NCBI GenBank assembly: GCA_036489565.1
Contig: DASXFN010000020.1
Location: forward strand, 1-64,000
Source of the DNA: JAICKN01 sp036489565
GTDB lineage: Bacteria; Acidobacteriota; Terriglobia; Terriglobales; Acidobacteriaceae
DNA: 64,000 nt
Direction: 5' to 3'
In this document: positions 1 to 8,686 of the stretch, piece after piece
How positions within the stretch are numbered: the first letter of the stretch is position 1
How the letters are laid out: each line of letters opens with the position of its first letter
The notes under the pieces: generated by a model
The model's database searches: none
Told to the model about the DNA's origin: nothing
Seen by the model: only the letters and a program-made list of their open reading frames with translations
Program-made: the position numbers and the translations under genes

Positions 1-867
1 GATGTCAGTTTGCCAAAAGGTCCGGGCATTGCTCCTGGAGGGAAGTCTCCGCTGGTGGTCACGATCACCGGAGCGAACGGCAAGACATATCTCACTGAAG
101 GGCAAGGCCACGGAAAAATCATGTGGCAGGATCTCAAGGTGACGGCGACGGTCGTGAGCGTAAACAAGAAAGGCATTGTGACGCTGGCCCATGACCCCAG
201 AAAAAGCGACGGCCAAGTCCCGCATATCACCGTAACCGCGCCCAGCCATCCGGACGTGCATGCCGATATCGACATTCCTCTGAGATATGACAGCAAGTTC
301 GTGGCGAATTTCTCTGGAGCCTCTGGCTCCTCTGGCATGAACGGCACAGATGGAACTTCCGGATTTAGCGGCTCGCCAGGTTCGACAGATCCGAACAATC
401 CTTCCCCGGGTGGGGACGGCTCAGACGGGAGCGACGGCTCAAATGGTGGAGATGGCGGCGATGGAGGAGACGCGCCTGCTGTGCAGATTCGGGTGGCTCT
501 TCGGGCAGGGAGTCATCCGCTGCTTCAGGTGAGTGTGGCACCATCAGTCGGCCACAAAAAACTATTCCTCGTTGATCCGCAGGGAGGCTCTCTTACGGTA
601 CTCGCAAATGGAGGTGAGGGTGGCTCAGGAGGACGCGGAGGCAGCGGCGGTCGGGGCGGATCGGGAGGCACCGGATCTCCCAATGGAAACGACGGACGCA
701 GCGGTTCGGATGGACGGAGCGGCTCCGATGGATCGTCGGGGCGCGGTGGAAGCATCACGGTGACTTACGATCCGCAGGCGAAGCCTTACCTCGCGGTGAT
801 TCACTTGTCGAACACCTACGGGCCGCAGCCCGTCTTTGTGGAAGAACAGGTAGGACCGATCTGGTAA
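1..867 (+). CDS. Gly-rich collagen-like protein (5'-truncated)
   Basis: The frame is open from the first base (codons GAT GTC AGT TTG CCA), so the true start lies outside the window; the TTG at 10 is only the first in-frame start-like codon. The visible part has a beta-rich, Big/invasin-like stretch at about residues 1-95, then low-complexity Gly/Ser/Asp segments at about 98-155 and 200-250 (GSDGSDGSNGGDGGDGGD, GGSGGRGGSGGRGGSGG). A non-repetitive block lies between them and a short beta-rich C-terminus follows. The Gly repeats are only partly in GXY phase, so collagen-like is descriptive. A cell-surface or extracellular role is inferred from composition; there is no enzymatic motif and no signal peptide in view. 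Confidence 0.7.
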   Translation, partial: DVSLPKGPGIAPGGKSPLVVTITGANGKTYLTEGQGHGKIMWQDLKVTATVVSVNKKGIVTLAHDPRKSDGQVPHITVTAPSHPDVHADIDIPLRYDSKFVANFSGASGSSGMNGTDGTSGFSGSPGSTDPNNPSPGGDGSDGSDGSNGGDGGDGGDAPAVQIRVALRAGSHPLLQVSVAPSVGHKKLFLVDPQGGSLTVLANGGEGGSGGRGGSGGRGGSGGTGSPNGNDGRSGSDGRSGSDGSSGRGGSITVTYDPQAKPYLAVIHLSNTYGPQPVFVEEQVGPIW

Positions 868-882
868 GTCGGAGTGTGAATC

Positions 883-1350
883 TCAGCTTTGCAGTGCGGG
901 TCGCTTATAAACGTCGGGATTGTGACGCTCCATAAAACGTTCCGGTGAACCCAACGGCTTGAATCCAAATTGCGCGTAAATGCCGTGAGCATCTTTAGTG
1001 CCCAGCACCCATCGCCGCAGGCCTTGAAGATCGGGATGCTCGACGATGCACCGCATGAGCCACTTCGAAAGTCCTTTGCCGCGAAATGCTTCCAGCACGA
1101 ACACATCGGCAAGATAGGCAAACGTCGCGTAATCGGAAATAACTCGCGCGAAGCCAGCTTGCTGATCATTCCCGTAAATTCCGAAACATAAAGAATTCTC
1201 AATCGAGCGAGCCAATACGTCGCGTGAAATTCCGGTAGCCCAATAGGAATGCGTGAGGAATTCGTGGATTACGTCCAGATTGAGGCGGCTCTTGTCGGTG
1301 GTGATGACGAACTCGCCGCGCTTTTGCTCGTAATGTGATTGAGAGCGCAT
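883..1350 (-). CDS. GNAT family N-acetyltransferase
   Basis: 155 aa, the usual size for a single GNAT domain, which transfers an acetyl group from acetyl-CoA to an amine. The acetyl-CoA binding motif A is visible as VFVLEAFRGKGLSKWLM (residues about 83-100, matching R/Q-x-x-G-x-G/A), and IYAQFGFKPLG near the C-terminus is the typical Y-x-x-x-GF motif. The closest recognisable subgroup is the small YjcF-like or amino-group acetyltransferases; the substrate cannot be read from sequence. The ATG at 1350 lacks a strong Shine-Dalgarno. The gene is convergent with the Gly-rich protein and lies downstream of the PuuD-like gene on the same strand, 48 bp apart, so co-transcription is possible. Confidence 0.85.
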   Translation of the reverse strand: MRSQSHYEQKRGEFVITTDKSRLNLDVIHEFLTHSYWATGISRDVLARSIENSLCFGIYGNDQQAGFARVISDYATFAYLADVFVLEAFRGKGLSKWLMRCIVEHPDLQGLRRWVLGTKDAHGIYAQFGFKPLGSPERFMERHNPDVYKRPALQS

Positions 1351-1398
1351 TCCAATCTCACTTTTCTTCGCAACCGTTGAAAGAGGGAATACTTTCCA

Positions 1399-2151
1399 TC
1401 ACTTTCCAAACATTGGGTAGTGGCTTGCCGCCGCCATGAAGAACAATAGTGGAAGCGATAGGCAGGCGTTGATCCGCGAGCAGAGAAAAGACATCCGCGC
1501 CATGCGCGAAGCTTTCTCCGGCACTGGCGTTCCGTTTTCCGCACTGTCTTTCGTCCACAAAATAATCCGCTTCTGAATGCGCCAGATGACGCCCCACACG
1601 TTCAGGAGCATGACCCAGCCCAATCCGCCTCCGATTCCTATCGAGAGAAGGCGATTGCTCTCCCATCCGTGGTCGTTCAGGCTTAAGAATAGCCATGCTG
1701 CTGCGATCACAATGACGGCAACAAGCGGCCCCAGTACCCATCCATTGTTGAGAACGCCTTTGCCGGGAATCAATAAAGCATAGAGAAGCGCCCAAACCAC
1801 GGTCCAGATGAGAAAAAAGCTGCTCATGGCCATGCCGCTGGAGGCTTGCGCATTGTGCGCGTCGGCAGCCACAATGTTGCCCCAGTACGCGAGGCCCATG
1901 AGTACAGTCACGACGGCGGCCCAGCGGAACCACCACAACGCGCGCGACATGAGCGCGGGAAAAACTTTGCCTTTGGTGGCGGAATCCAGTTGGCTCATCA
2001 ACGGGACATTGACGAGAGTAAAAAAATACAGCAATCCGAGCCATGTGATGCCCGCCAAAAAATGGATCCAGCGGACCAGCATCAAAAAATTGGTATTGAA
2101 ATCGGTGGGCGGGTGGAATCCGGAGCTGAAAAGTACGGCAGCGTAATGCAT
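1399..2151 (-). CDS. PuuD-like (DUF989) membrane protein, no cytochrome domain
   Basis: 250 aa with about seven hydrophobic segments. The N-terminal RWIHFLAGITWLGLLYFF and the downstream His/Trp-rich helices resemble the membrane domain of PuuD-type urate hydroxylase/urate oxidase. The family's C-terminal cytochrome c domain is absent: there is no CXXCH, and the protein ends after the last helix. In this lineage such short versions are found without purine genes, so urate oxidation is not assured; no uric acid pathway gene is in the window. The start is the ATG at 2151, preceded by GGGAGGAA at good spacing; an upstream TTG extends it by only one codon. Confidence 0.7.
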   Translation of the reverse strand: MHYAAVLFSSGFHPPTDFNTNFLMLVRWIHFLAGITWLGLLYFFTLVNVPLMSQLDSATKGKVFPALMSRALWWFRWAAVVTVLMGLAYWGNIVAADAHNAQASSGMAMSSFFLIWTVVWALLYALLIPGKGVLNNGWVLGPLVAVIVIAAAWLFLSLNDHGWESNRLLSIGIGGGLGWVMLLNVWGVIWRIQKRIILWTKDSAENGTPVPEKASRMARMSFLCSRINACLSLPLLFFMAAASHYPMFGK

Positions 2152-2350
2152 CAAGTTCCTCCCAATTTTTTCGGTGTGCCGTCGCGGAATTGTTAGAGCG
2201 TTCGATTTTACATCAAGAATGCGACGGGCCGGTTTTTGCGAGATGAATTGCCATTCCGATTAAAAAGCTATTGGGCTTATTCTCGACTTTCCTGTTGCTG
2301 TGCCTCACAATGGCTAACGCCGTTGTCGTAACGCAAGATAATTGATCGTA

Positions 2351-3652
2351 ATGAAACGCCTTTATCCCGCCATCGCGATATTGTTCTTGCTGCTGACGCT
2401 CCCCAGCTTAAGCAGCGGATATTCCGTCCTTACTCACGAAGAAGTTGTGGACCTGCTGTGGAAGGACCAGATACAGCCACTGTTGTTGAAGCGGTATCCG
2501 CATGCCACGCCGGATGAGTTGCGCCAGGCCCACGCCTTTGCCTACGGCGGCTGCGTGATTCAGGACATGGGATATTACCCTTTCGGCAGCAAGTATTTCA
2601 GCGATCTTGTGCACTACGTGCGTAGCGGTGATTTCGTTGAGGCACTGCTGCATGACGCTTCGGACCTCAATGAGTATGCTTTCGCGCTGGGATCGCTGGC
2701 GCATTATGCTTCCGACATCTCGGGTCATCCCACAATCAATCGCGTCGTGGCCATCGAATTTCCCAAATTGCGAAAGAAATATGGTGACCAAGTTACCTAT
2801 GAGGATGATCCTAAGGCCCATATCCGCACGGAATTCGGTTTTGATATGGAGCAGGTGGCCAAAAACCGTTACACCTCGGACCGCTATCATGACTTTATTG
2901 GATTTGAAGTTGCCAGGCCTCTATTAGAGCGGGCTTTCGTTGATACCTACGATGTGAAACTGGACGACGTGTTCGGCGATCCGGACCTGGCGATTGGCAG
3001 CTACCGCCGCAGCGTGAGCGTGTGGATTCCGGCGATGACGCGCATCGCGCTATTGTCAGAGCGCAAAGAACTCGTTAAGGACACCCCCAGCTTCGACAAG
3101 AAAAAGTTTCTCTACTATCTTTCCCGCAAGCAATATGAGCACGAGTGGGGGACGAAATACCGCAAGCCTGGAGTCGGGACGCGAATTCTGGCATTTCTTC
3201 TCAGGATTCTTCCGAAGGTGGGCCCGTTGAGCGCTACGAAGTTTGAAATTCCCACGCAGCAGACCGAAGACATGTACATCAAGAGCGTCAACCTGACGGT
3301 CGAGAATTATTCCGCACTGTTGCGGCAAGTGAGCGGTGCGTCTTTCGATTTTCCCGACCGCGATCTGGATACAGGCCACGATACTCAGGCGGGCGAATAT
3401 CATCTTGCGGATAAAACCTACGCTCGGTTGGTGGATGATCTCTCCAAAAAGGCTTCGGGGCCGGTGTCCGCCGATCTGCGAAAGTCGGTGCTTGATTTCT
3501 ATGCTGACCCAAAAGGGCCGGTGGCCACGCAAAAGAAGAAAAAGGATTGGGAAAAGCTGCAAGCGGAATTGTCTAAACTAAAAGCACACACGATGAGCCC
3601 GTCGTCTTCCTCCGCCGCAAAGCCGTCCGCCGCCAGTCCCGCGACACAATAG
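2351..3652 (+). CDS. Secreted zinc-dependent phospholipase C-like protein
   Basis: 433 aa from the ATG at 2351 (a TTG at 2342 would add three residues). The start MKRLYPAIAILFLLLTLPSLSSGYS is a signal peptide, and cleavage leaves a near-N-terminal YSVLTHEEVVDLLW. His- and Asp-bearing segments follow (DMGYYPFGSKYFSDLVHY, ALGSLAHYASDISGH, DDPKAHIRTEFGFD), the layout of the S1/P1 nuclease and zinc-phospholipase C fold, where three metals are held by His/Asp. The family hydrolyses phosphodiester bonds in phospholipids. The C-terminus is Ser/Ala/Pro-rich low complexity. Export to periplasm or outside is inferred from the signal; activity is unproven. Confidence 0.75.
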   Translation: MKRLYPAIAILFLLLTLPSLSSGYSVLTHEEVVDLLWKDQIQPLLLKRYPHATPDELRQAHAFAYGGCVIQDMGYYPFGSKYFSDLVHYVRSGDFVEALLHDASDLNEYAFALGSLAHYASDISGHPTINRVVAIEFPKLRKKYGDQVTYEDDPKAHIRTEFGFDMEQVAKNRYTSDRYHDFIGFEVARPLLERAFVDTYDVKLDDVFGDPDLAIGSYRRSVSVWIPAMTRIALLSERKELVKDTPSFDKKKFLYYLSRKQYEHEWGTKYRKPGVGTRILAFLLRILPKVGPLSATKFEIPTQQTEDMYIKSVNLTVENYSALLRQVSGASFDFPDRDLDTGHDTQAGEYHLADKTYARLVDDLSKKASGPVSADLRKSVLDFYADPKGPVATQKKKKDWEKLQAELSKLKAHTMSPSSSSAAKPSAASPATQ

Positions 3653-3719
3653 CTGCGCAAATCAAAACGCTATCCTGTACACTGTCTGGTTCTTGCCGCA
3701 CCAGGAGGATCTCGCCCGC

Positions 3720-4511
3720 ATGAGTGCTCCGCAGACGCCCACCGTCGAAGACAAGTTTTTCCACGCCAAAATCACCAAGCGCGCCGATTTCGCCTCTGAC
3801 CTGTGGATGATCCGGGTGAACGTGGGCGCGGATTTTAAATTCACTCCCGGGCAATATGCGACGCTCGGCGTGCAGACTCCAGACAAGAGGATCGAGCGCG
3901 CCTACTCCATCGTGTCTTCTCCCTACGAAAACGAAGTGGAATTTTTCTTCGAGCTGGTGCCGGAAGGCGAGCTGACGCCAAAGTTGTATGCGCTTCAGGT
4001 AGGTGACGAAGTGTTAATGCGAAAGTCTCCCAAGGGCCTGTTCACGCTGGACAAAAAGAGCGGCCATACGAACCACTTTTTGGTTTGCACGGTCACCGGG
4101 CTCGCCCCATTTGTGAGCTTCGTCCGCACCATGCACAAGGACTGGAAGGAGGGACGCTTTGGCGGCGAACACAAACTTTTTATCGTCAATGGCGCCAGCC
4201 GCTCATGGGAATTTGGATATCAGGAAGAGCTGGCAAAATTCGCCAACGAAATCCCGTGGCTAAAGTATGTGCCGACCGTCAGCCGTCCCTGGGAAGACGC
4301 CAACTGGAAGGGCGAGACCGGGCGTGTGGATGAACTACTGCGCAAATATGCCGACATGTGGGGCATGGCGGGCGACAATACGACCGCCTATTTATGCGGA
4401 CATCCGGACATGATCGAAAACGGAAAGGGAATTTTAAAGCGCGCGGGTTTCGTGAAGGAATCGATGAGGGAAGAGGTTTACTGGATCCCGCCCAAGGAGC
4501 ACGGTAAATAA
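3720..4511 (+). CDS. fpr: Ferredoxin-NADP reductase (Fpr-type)
   Basis: 263 aa from the ATG at 3720, chosen because AGGAGG sits 11 bp upstream (3703-3708); the longer TTG start would place that site inside the gene. FAD-binding RAYSIVSSP (RxYS) lies near residue 60, a pyridine-nucleotide segment FLVCTVTGLAPFVSF near 120, and the C-terminal AYLCGHPDMIENGKGIL motif is the NADP-binding CGxPxM. These match soluble bacterial flavin ferredoxin/flavodoxin-NADP reductases, which shuttle electrons between NADPH and ferredoxin. The partner ferredoxin is not nearby. It stands alone on the plus strand after the phospholipase-like gene. Confidence 0.87.
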   Translation: MSAPQTPTVEDKFFHAKITKRADFASDLWMIRVNVGADFKFTPGQYATLGVQTPDKRIERAYSIVSSPYENEVEFFFELVPEGELTPKLYALQVGDEVLMRKSPKGLFTLDKKSGHTNHFLVCTVTGLAPFVSFVRTMHKDWKEGRFGGEHKLFIVNGASRSWEFGYQEELAKFANEIPWLKYVPTVSRPWEDANWKGETGRVDELLRKYADMWGMAGDNTTAYLCGHPDMIENGKGILKRAGFVKESMREEVYWIPPKEHGK

Positions 4512-4539
4512 TCGGCGGACTGTTCTTTTCGAAGGCTGC

Positions 4540-4806
4540 CTACTTCCAGGAATCCTGGGTGCGAATTACGTCATCGTTGCCATTCGTGATTTCGACCAAG
4601 ACCTCGTTTTCTTCCGGAAAGTCACCCTGCTGCAAGAGTTGCTGCGTCCACTGATTAAGCGGGGCATCGAAAATTTCATCGTATTGTGAAAATCCATTCA
4701 CGAGAATTCGGGCGCCGGTAATGGTTTCTTTGTCACCAGCCTTCGCGGAAACAGAAATGTCCCAGCCTGCAAGTGGATTACGCGCGTGAGTTACGGTTGT
4801 TTGCAT
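4540..4806 (-). CDS. Small hypothetical protein
   Basis: 88 aa from the ATG at 4806 (GAGG about 7 bp upstream); the alternative TTG at 4830 adds eight residues. No recognised domain, signal or membrane segment. The sequence is acidic and soluble (QYDEIFDAPLNQWTQQLLQQ, EENEVLVEITNGNDDVIRT) and reads like a small alpha/beta cytosolic protein. It lies 38 bp downstream of the TetR-type gene on the same strand and is probably co-transcribed with it. No function is proposed. Confidence 0.6.
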   Translation of the reverse strand: MQTTVTHARNPLAGWDISVSAKAGDKETITGARILVNGFSQYDEIFDAPLNQWTQQLLQQGDFPEENEVLVEITNGNDDVIRTQDSWK

Positions 4807-4844
4807 CAGGCCTCGCAAAAATCTGTTCAATGGTATTTAGCCAG

Positions 4845-5432
4845 CTACTGGAAGGCCCCGCCAAAGAATATTTCCGTGTACTGCTTGGCCAGGTTGTCTG
4901 CCTGCAGCATCCCGTCTGGCTTATACCACTGGTAAATCCAATTGATCATTCCCAGCAATGCGAAAGCCGCAGCCCGTGGAGCGACGTTTCCCTTTGCTTG
5001 CCGCACCCGTTGCACTTCGGCGACCAGGTTCTCAACAAAGTGGATGTAATCTTTTTTGCGCGAATTGATTTTTTTGCGCAGCGCCGGCGGCAGCGGATGG
5101 TTCTCGTGCAGCATCACCGTGATTTCCCGATCGGTGGCGCTAAGGACGACGCCGATGTGCAGGCGAATCAAAGTCCGCAGGCGCTCTTCCGGATCAGCAA
5201 TGCCGCGCGCGGCATTCACCACGCGCTCCTGGGTGATAGTCATGGCGTGGTCCATGAGGTTAAACAGGATTTCGTCTTTGCTCTGGAAGTGGTGGTAGAG
5301 GCCGCCCTTGCTTAGTTTGAGAGCGGCAGCCACATCGTTCATGGAAGTGGCGTCGTAGCCCTGTTGTTGAAAAAGGCGCGCGGCGGTGCGCAGGATTTCC
5401 TGGCGGGAGTCGGTAAGTGTCTCGCGAATCAT
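4845..5432 (-). CDS. TetR/AcrR family transcriptional regulator
   Basis: 195 aa from the ATG at 5432. The long upstream extension of the frame has low-complexity coding character and is discarded. The N-terminal helix-turn-helix reads ILRTAARLFQQQGYDATSMNDVAAALKLSKGGLYHHFQSKDEIL, a textbook TetR DNA-binding domain. The C-terminal region ending WYKPDGMLQADNLAKQYTEIFFGG is like the FadR/KstR2-type ligand domains that often sense acyl-CoAs; that assignment is an inference. A perfect 14-bp palindrome lies 54 bp upstream of the start and could mediate autoregulation. The small hypothetical gene downstream may share its transcript. Confidence 0.9.
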   Translation of the reverse strand: MIRETLTDSRQEILRTAARLFQQQGYDATSMNDVAAALKLSKGGLYHHFQSKDEILFNLMDHAMTITQERVVNAARGIADPEERLRTLIRLHIGVVLSATDREITVMLHENHPLPPALRKKINSRKKDYIHFVENLVAEVQRVRQAKGNVAPRAAAFALLGMINWIYQWYKPDGMLQADNLAKQYTEIFFGGAFQ

Positions 5433-5485
5433 GAATGGGACAGAATATACAGAGCTGGCGAAGAATGCCAACTTGCAGACTCCGA

Positions 5486-5499
5486 TCCGGATATCCGGA
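5486..5499. promoter_or_regulatory. Palindrome upstream of the TetR gene (candidate operator)
   Basis: TCCGGATATCCGGA is a perfect 14-bp palindrome located 54 bp upstream of the TetR start at 5432, in the region where its promoter should be. TetR repressors commonly bind such sites to control their own gene. Function is inferred from position and symmetry only. Confidence 0.4.
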
Positions 5500-5686
5500 A
5501 CCCGGGAGTGGCAAAAAGCTGTCAATTCGGGCTTTATGTGCCGAAATCCTTTTGGACGAATCTTTGGGGAACTGAAACCGCAATGTTGACGTATAACATT
5601 TAGGCATATGGCGGGATGTTGCGAAATCCGAGTGGAACTATTGGATTCGCGTTGCCGATTACTGAACACGCGTCCTTAGGAGGACC

Positions 5687-6181
5687 ATGTCCAATCTGAC
5701 TAGAATGATTTGCCTTCTTGGAGTATTCGCGCTTCCTGCTTTTGCCGCTCCCAAGGCGAACGCCACCCATTCGGGCGACGATTCCATTGTGATTGTGTTT
5801 AAAGACGGGCATCAGCAGAGCTTCTCCATGGCTGATATTGCCCGCATCGAATTCAGCACGCCCGCTTCAACCGCTTCCGCCCCGGTGGGCATCAACCGCT
5901 TTCTCGGCAGGTGGACCGTGGGCGAGGGCAGTGGCATGAACAACAACTTCACCATCACTTTAAAACGGAATGGTGCGGCGGAAAAATCCATTGGCTCTAC
6001 TCACGGAACCTGGATGATCATTGACGGCGAGGCGCGGATCACATGGGATGACGGATGGCGCGACGTGATCCGGAAAGTCGGGGAGAAATACGAAAAAGTG
6101 GCGCACTCTCCCGGCACCTCATTCGTGGACCAATCAAACAACATCACCGACGCGCGCAGAGAAGATGCGGGCCCGATCTAA
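5687..6181 (+). CDS. Secreted hypothetical protein
   Basis: 164 aa; the ATG at 5687 follows an excellent Shine-Dalgarno (TTAGGAGG, 5676-5683). The N-terminus MSNLTRMICLLGVFALPAFAAPK is a Sec signal peptide with an AFA-A cleavage site. A short IVIVFKDGHQQSFSMADIARIEF segment follows, typical of small secreted proteins that carry a hydrophobic-strand/DIxxIEF motif. After it comes a beta-rich region with WTVGEGSG and GTWMIIDGEARITWDDGWRDVI, resembling lipocalin-like strands. The role is unknown. It is divergent from the TetR gene and followed by the GWxTD gene. Confidence 0.75.
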   Translation: MSNLTRMICLLGVFALPAFAAPKANATHSGDDSIVIVFKDGHQQSFSMADIARIEFSTPASTASAPVGINRFLGRWTVGEGSGMNNNFTITLKRNGAAEKSIGSTHGTWMIIDGEARITWDDGWRDVIRKVGEKYEKVAHSPGTSFVDQSNNITDARREDAGPI

Positions 6182-6264
6182 ACTCGGCCGCTTCTTAGTC
6201 ACTTTCGGCCTCGATGTAGCTTTTGCGAACGGTTAAAATATGGCATCGCCGCATCCAACATTTC

Positions 6265-7407
6265 ATGAACACGCGGCGCCTTGTCATGCCTTCGATCGGA
6301 CGACCTAAGCCGGCATTCTCGTTCAGCCTTGTCTTGCTAATGTGCTTGATCCTGCCGTCCGCATTTGCGCAGCAGACAAATGAGAAGACTAAACAGTTCC
6401 AGATGGACGGTGGTAACCAGTATTACTCTTCCTGGTTGGATCAGGATGCCCGTTGGATTATCACTGACGGCGAGCGCGCCGCATTTCATACGTTAAAGAA
6501 CGACGAAGAGCGCGATCACTTTATTGAAGCATTCTGGACGCGCCGGAACCCAACGCCAAGCGCGTTAAAAAATGCATTTGAAGACGAGCACTATCGAAGG
6601 CTTGTCTATGCTAATGAGCATTTCGCTGGTACGGATGTTCCCGGATGGCAAACGGACCGAGGCCGGATTTACATTGTCTATGGCCCGCCCGACGAAATCG
6701 AGCCCTTCCCGGCAGGCAAAGTTGCGAATCCACCGCTAGCAGACAATATCAATACTGCATTTCCTAAAGAGATATGGTTTTATCGGTCTATTCCTGAGAT
6801 TGGTCAGAACGTGAAAATCGGATTCGTGGACACATGCATGTGCGACGATTTTCGAATGACGGTCGATCCGCTTATGAAGGCCGGGCTTCTACGGGCGCCC
6901 TGTGGAGATAGAAGTTACCCGAATGCGGCGGCGACAGCGCAAGACCATACGCGCATTTTAGTTAATATCAACGTTCTGGAATCTCCACCCATCACCAAAT
7001 TCCAAGATCTCGAGGAAGTCGTTCTCCATAAGTTCAACTACAATCTGTTGCCATTCGAGGTTGCGACAACATTCCAGAAAGTGACCGATGCCACATCGCT
7101 TGCTCATATCGCGATAACGGTAAATGAGGGCAATGTGAAATTCATGGACAATGGGACGCAGTTAACGGGCAGGTTGAATATGTTCGGACGAATCGTCAAC
7201 ATAGGAGGCCAAATCGTGGACGACTTCGAGGGCGACCTCGAGGTGAAGCAACCGCACGAACAACTTTCGGATTTGGCAAATCATTCCGCTGCCTTGAAAA
7301 ATGTAATTCCTCTGCGACCGGGTTTCTATCGACTAGAGATCGCGGTGAAAGATGTAAACGGAGACAAAATCGGAACATGGGCCCAGGGCATCAGGGTACC
7401 TGATTAG
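6265..7407 (+). CDS. Secreted GWxTD-domain protein
   Basis: 380 aa from the ATG at 6265; a further ATG at 6286 and a TTG at 6223 are alternatives and no site has a strong Shine-Dalgarno. The signal peptide ends LCLILPSAFA-QQ-like (CLILPSAFAQQ). The core carries the diagnostic GWQTDRGRIYIVYGPPDEIE (about residues 125-145), preceded by WIITDGERAAFHTLKNDEERDHFIEAFW. This GWxTD module is abundant in Acidobacteriota and of unknown biochemical function. The C-terminal part is beta-sandwich-like. It is convergent with the propeller lipoprotein, the stop codons being only 15 bp apart. Confidence 0.85.
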   Translation: MNTRRLVMPSIGRPKPAFSFSLVLLMCLILPSAFAQQTNEKTKQFQMDGGNQYYSSWLDQDARWIITDGERAAFHTLKNDEERDHFIEAFWTRRNPTPSALKNAFEDEHYRRLVYANEHFAGTDVPGWQTDRGRIYIVYGPPDEIEPFPAGKVANPPLADNINTAFPKEIWFYRSIPEIGQNVKIGFVDTCMCDDFRMTVDPLMKAGLLRAPCGDRSYPNAAATAQDHTRILVNINVLESPPITKFQDLEEVVLHKFNYNLLPFEVATTFQKVTDATSLAHIAITVNEGNVKFMDNGTQLTGRLNMFGRIVNIGGQIVDDFEGDLEVKQPHEQLSDLANHSAALKNVIPLRPGFYRLEIAVKDVNGDKIGTWAQGIRVPD

Positions 7408-7422
7408 AATTCGTGTGACTTG

Positions 7423-8598
7423 TCAGGGTGCCTTAACAGCCACCAACTGCGTGAACGAGGGGATTGTCGCGCCTGCCACAAAGGGGCTCTGGCTAAGCGG
7501 CGTAAGTGCTCCGGTGGAAGAATCGATATTGAATCCCGTGATGGCACCGTCACTTGACAAAGGATTTGCCACATAAAGAAATTTTCCTAATGGATCAATA
7601 GCTAGCGCATCAACTGGCGCCCCAACTGAGAACGGAGATCCGGGCATGGCAGTCAATGCACCCGTGGTTGTATCAACGTCATATCCCGATATAGTTCGAT
7701 CTCCTAAATCAGCAACGTAAAGAAATCTTCCTGCCGCGTCCGTTGCCATATTGAAAGGATCCAAACCAGCAGAGAATGGGGAATTTGGAACGGCAGTAAG
7801 ATTGCCGGTAGTTTCGTCAATACTCCATTCTTCAATTTGATTATCAATAAACGAGTTCCTGAAAAGAAATTGCCCCGCAACCAGCAAATGCGTTCCGAAC
7901 GGATTTGAGTTTAGTGTCGTAGAGAACGGAGAGTTTGCCAAAGCAGTCAAATCGCCGGATGCGGAATCGAGCGTAAAACCAGAGACTTGGTTTGTGGAAT
8001 TATCCAAATTGTCGGCGTACATGAACTTACCGGACGAATCCAATACCATCTCAAAAGGCTCGTCATTATCAGGGAAAGGAGAGCCAGTGATTGGTGCTAG
8101 CGCTCCAGTTTGACCATCGACTGTAAATATTGCGAAGCCGGGGATACTGGTTTGACAAAGGAATTTTCCCGTAGAGTCCGTTACTATTCCTCCCGCGAGG
8201 CCTGGAAAGGGAAGCGTCCCCGCTGAAAAAGGCGATCCGCTCGCAGCGGTTAATTCACCATTGCTTGCATTGATGGAAAAAACGTCGACTTCATTATCCG
8301 GCACGTCATCGACATAAAGAAATTTCGCGCCGGGGTCAATCGCCATTGTTTTCGTGATCACATTGGTGTTCACCGGTCCGGGAGTTGGAGGCAGAGCCGT
8401 TAACGATCCGTCGGAAGAATTGATCGCAAAGCTTAAAATCTGGTTCACGCCGGAGGCGTAAAGGAACTCTGGCTGCGTGCTAGGAGAAGGAGAAGATGGC
8501 GTGGGAGTAGCTGACGGCGAGGAACCGCATCCCAGGAAGGTGCCTAGAAGTGGTAAGAGAATGCAAAGTACAAGAGCACTGCGAAGTCTTATGAGCAT
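7423..8598 (-). CDS. Lipoprotein with lactonase-type beta-propeller
   Basis: 391 aa from the ATG at 8598, selected because it places a clean lipoprotein signal at the N-terminus (LVLCILLPLLGTFLGCG, lipobox LGCG); the upstream ATG at 8637 would add 13 residues. A Ser/Thr/Pro linker leads into repeated units of the form SPFSAG...FLYVAD...DGxTGALT, about seven blades, as in the 6-phosphogluconolactonase-like propeller family. Many acidobacterial members are secreted and lack known lactonase activity, so enzymatic function is not claimed. It is divergent from ilvC across an intergenic region that contains a TetR-type palindrome. Confidence 0.83.
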   Translation of the reverse strand: MLIRLRSALVLCILLPLLGTFLGCGSSPSATPTPSSPSPSTQPEFLYASGVNQILSFAINSSDGSLTALPPTPGPVNTNVITKTMAIDPGAKFLYVDDVPDNEVDVFSINASNGELTAASGSPFSAGTLPFPGLAGGIVTDSTGKFLCQTSIPGFAIFTVDGQTGALAPITGSPFPDNDEPFEMVLDSSGKFMYADNLDNSTNQVSGFTLDSASGDLTALANSPFSTTLNSNPFGTHLLVAGQFLFRNSFIDNQIEEWSIDETTGNLTAVPNSPFSAGLDPFNMATDAAGRFLYVADLGDRTISGYDVDTTTGALTAMPGSPFSVGAPVDALAIDPLGKFLYVANPLSSDGAITGFNIDSSTGALTPLSQSPFVAGATIPSFTQLVAVKAP

Positions 8599-8686
8599 TT
8601 GCGCACCATGATTGGCTGGCATTTTACCCGGTTTCACAGCAAATCGTTTGACTAAAAAGCGGCGAAGGCTCTAAGATTAACTACTG

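Noticed and set aside
525..758. Pro-rich minus-strand frame within the Gly-rich gene
   Set aside because: It is the reverse of Gly codons (GGN read as CCN/NCC) and has no start signal; a shadow of the real gene.
5433..5669. 79-residue N-terminal extension of the TetR protein
   Set aside because: The added residues have no family match, cross the palindrome at 5486, and the standard TetR start is at 5432.
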